Shown here one piece after another: positions 63,133 through 64,000 of a stretch of 64,000 nt of DNA. The DNA comes from an uncultured Psychrobacter sp. (GTDB lineage Bacteria > Pseudomonadota > Gammaproteobacteria > Pseudomonadales > Moraxellaceae). The position numbers were made by a program, and so were the translations under genes. Position 1 is the first letter of the stretch. The number at the start of each line of letters is the position of its first letter. The stretch is taken from positions 1 through 64,000 of the forward strand of contig NZ_CANMRN010000006.1 in NCBI RefSeq assembly GCF_947500265.1, in the 5' to 3' direction. Under the pieces are notes generated by a model. That model did not search any database. It was not told the origin of the DNA and saw nothing but the letters and a program-made list of their open reading frames with translations.

Positions 63133-64000
63133 TTATCTTATAAATTCTGGGTAAGCTTCCATACCACATTCTGCAATATCAGCACCTTCGTACTCGTCTT
63201 CTTCAGAGATACGTAGACCGATAACCAGCTTGATGATAGACCAAACCACTAGGCTGGCAATGAATACCCAAGCAAAGATGGTTGCAGCGCCCACAATCTG
63301 ACCGATAAAGGTAGATGCTGGGTTAGTAATAGGTACGATTAACAGGCCAAATAGACCGACCACACCATGAACTGAGATTGCACCAACTGGATCATCAATT
63401 TTGATTTTGTCTAAGGCTAAGATTGATAACACTACAATGATACCGGCGATAAGACCAAAGATAGTGGCTTGTAGTGCAGAAGGGGTTGAAGGCTCAGCAG
63501 TAATGGCTACTAGACCAGCTAGTGCACCGTTTAGGAGCATGGTTAGATCGGCTTTACCAAAGATGACGCGTGCTAGTAATAAAGCACCCACTGCGCCACC
63601 AGCTGCCGCTGCATTAGTGTTTAGGAACACCATCGCAACAGAGTTAGCGCTAGCGATGTCGCCTAATTTAAGCACTGAACCACCGTTGAAACCGAACCAA
63701 CCCATCCATAAGATTAGTGTACCGAGTGCCGCCAATGGTAGGTTAGCACCAGGAATAGCGCGTATCTCTCCATTAGGACCATATTTACCTTTACGTGAGC
63801 CTAAGAGTAATACACCTGCTAGAGCTGCTGCTGCACCTGCCATATGTACAATGCCAGAGCCTGCAAAGTCAGAGAAGCCCATGTCGCCTAGGTTGAATAG
63901 GCCAAAGACATCGTTGCCGCCCCATGTCCAGCTACCTTCTAGTGGGTAGATAACACCAGTCATGACCACAGCAAACAATAAGAATGACCACAGTTTCATG
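63133..64000 (-). CDS. amtB: Ammonium transporter, C-terminal part (cut by window end)
   Basis: At least 288 residues of an Amt channel; the N-terminal part lies beyond the window. The pore-lining segments DFAGSGIVHMAGAAAALAG (with the first conserved pore His), FGFNGGS, NTNAAAAGGAVGALLLAR, AEPSTPS and ISVHGVVGLFG (second pore His) are complete. It conducts ammonium across the inner membrane under nitrogen limitation and is normally controlled by GlnK. No glnK gene is visible downstream. The first Met in the visible part is internal, not the start. Confidence 0.95.
   Translation of the reverse strand, partial: MKLWSFLLFAVVMTGVIYPLEGSWTWGGNDVFGLFNLGDMGFSDFAGSGIVHMAGAAAALAGVLLLGSRKGKYGPNGEIRAIPGANLPLAALGTLILWMGWFGFNGGSVLKLGDIASANSVAMVFLNTNAAAAGGAVGALLLARVIFGKADLTMLLNGALAGLVAITAEPSTPSALQATIFGLIAGIIVVLSILALDKIKIDDPVGAISVHGVVGLFGLLIVPITNPASTFIGQIVGAATIFAWVFIASLVVWSIIKLVIGLRISEEDEYEGADIAECGMEAYPEFIR

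Noticed and set aside
1-64000. CRISPR arrays, prophage or insertion sequences elsewhere
   Set aside because: No regularly spaced repeat array, no transposase gene and no phage structural gene was seen on either strand outside the Tn7-like element.

Overview
The window looks like a gammaproteobacterial chromosome of the family Moraxellaceae, most probably Psychrobacter. That is an inference from protein style and from gene neighbourhoods such as ribH-nusB-thiL-pgpA next to glmU/glmS and the rsmH-ftsL-ftsI-murE-murF-mraY block; no database search was possible. Most of the window is ordinary core genome. It opens inside a 5S rRNA gene and closes inside an ammonium transporter gene.

Layout: 1-350, the 3' end of a 5S rRNA with a terminator and a structured, possibly non-coding RNA segment. 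527-4859, a small membrane protein, a DUF1289 protein, a YqiA-type esterase, parE and a PlsC-type acyltransferase. 5039-9379, an SDR oxidoreductase, an unknown protein and a multi-repeat MscS-related membrane protein. 9836-16826, an FKBP lipoprotein, argA, an exported protein, a patatin-like lipoprotein and recG. 17351-24853, an RND efflux pair, an AraC regulator next to an EamA exporter, and a zinc alcohol dehydrogenase. 25139-29192, the accessory element described below. 29217-36984 (minus strand), glmS, glmU, pgpA, thiL, nusB, ribH and hisF. 37170-45420, thrB, small accessory genes, a DUF3025 gene and acnA. 45520-48935, a LysE exporter, tRNA-Glu, tRNA-Ala, a DUF3223 gene and gltX. 49186-57771, the division and cell-wall cluster rsmH to mraY. 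57911-64000, rlmA, small exported proteins, tRNA-Ser, a secreted nuclease, a DUF2147 protein and partial amtB.

The notable discovery is a 4,054-bp Tn7-like element at 25139-29192, sitting exactly where Tn7 inserts: its glmS-proximal end lies 24 bp beyond the glmS stop codon. Both ends start 5'-TGTC and carry an 18-bp motif, GTAAYAAAGTATCATACT, nine bases in. That is the layout and core sequence of Tn7 TnsB-binding sites. The distal end has three spaced copies within 148 bp, as in Tn7L; the glmS-proximal end has one recognisable copy. No tns gene lies between the ends. The element holds a LysR regulator, an aspartate/glutamate racemase and a dicarboxylate/amino-acid symporter, plus a decayed gene for a TIR-like nucleotide-binding domain of the kind found in anti-phage effectors. 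It also carries, just inside its glmS-proximal end, a terminator that resembles the presumed native glmS terminator now stranded beyond the far end.

Functionally, the core genes cover amino-sugar supply (GlmS, GlmU) for peptidoglycan, the later Mur and MraY steps, and septation (FtsL, FtsI). They also cover riboflavin, thiamine, histidine, threonine and arginine biosynthesis, DNA topology and repair (ParE, RecG), and efflux. Many starts were moved downstream of the longest possible reading frame because a clear Shine-Dalgarno sequence marks an internal start.
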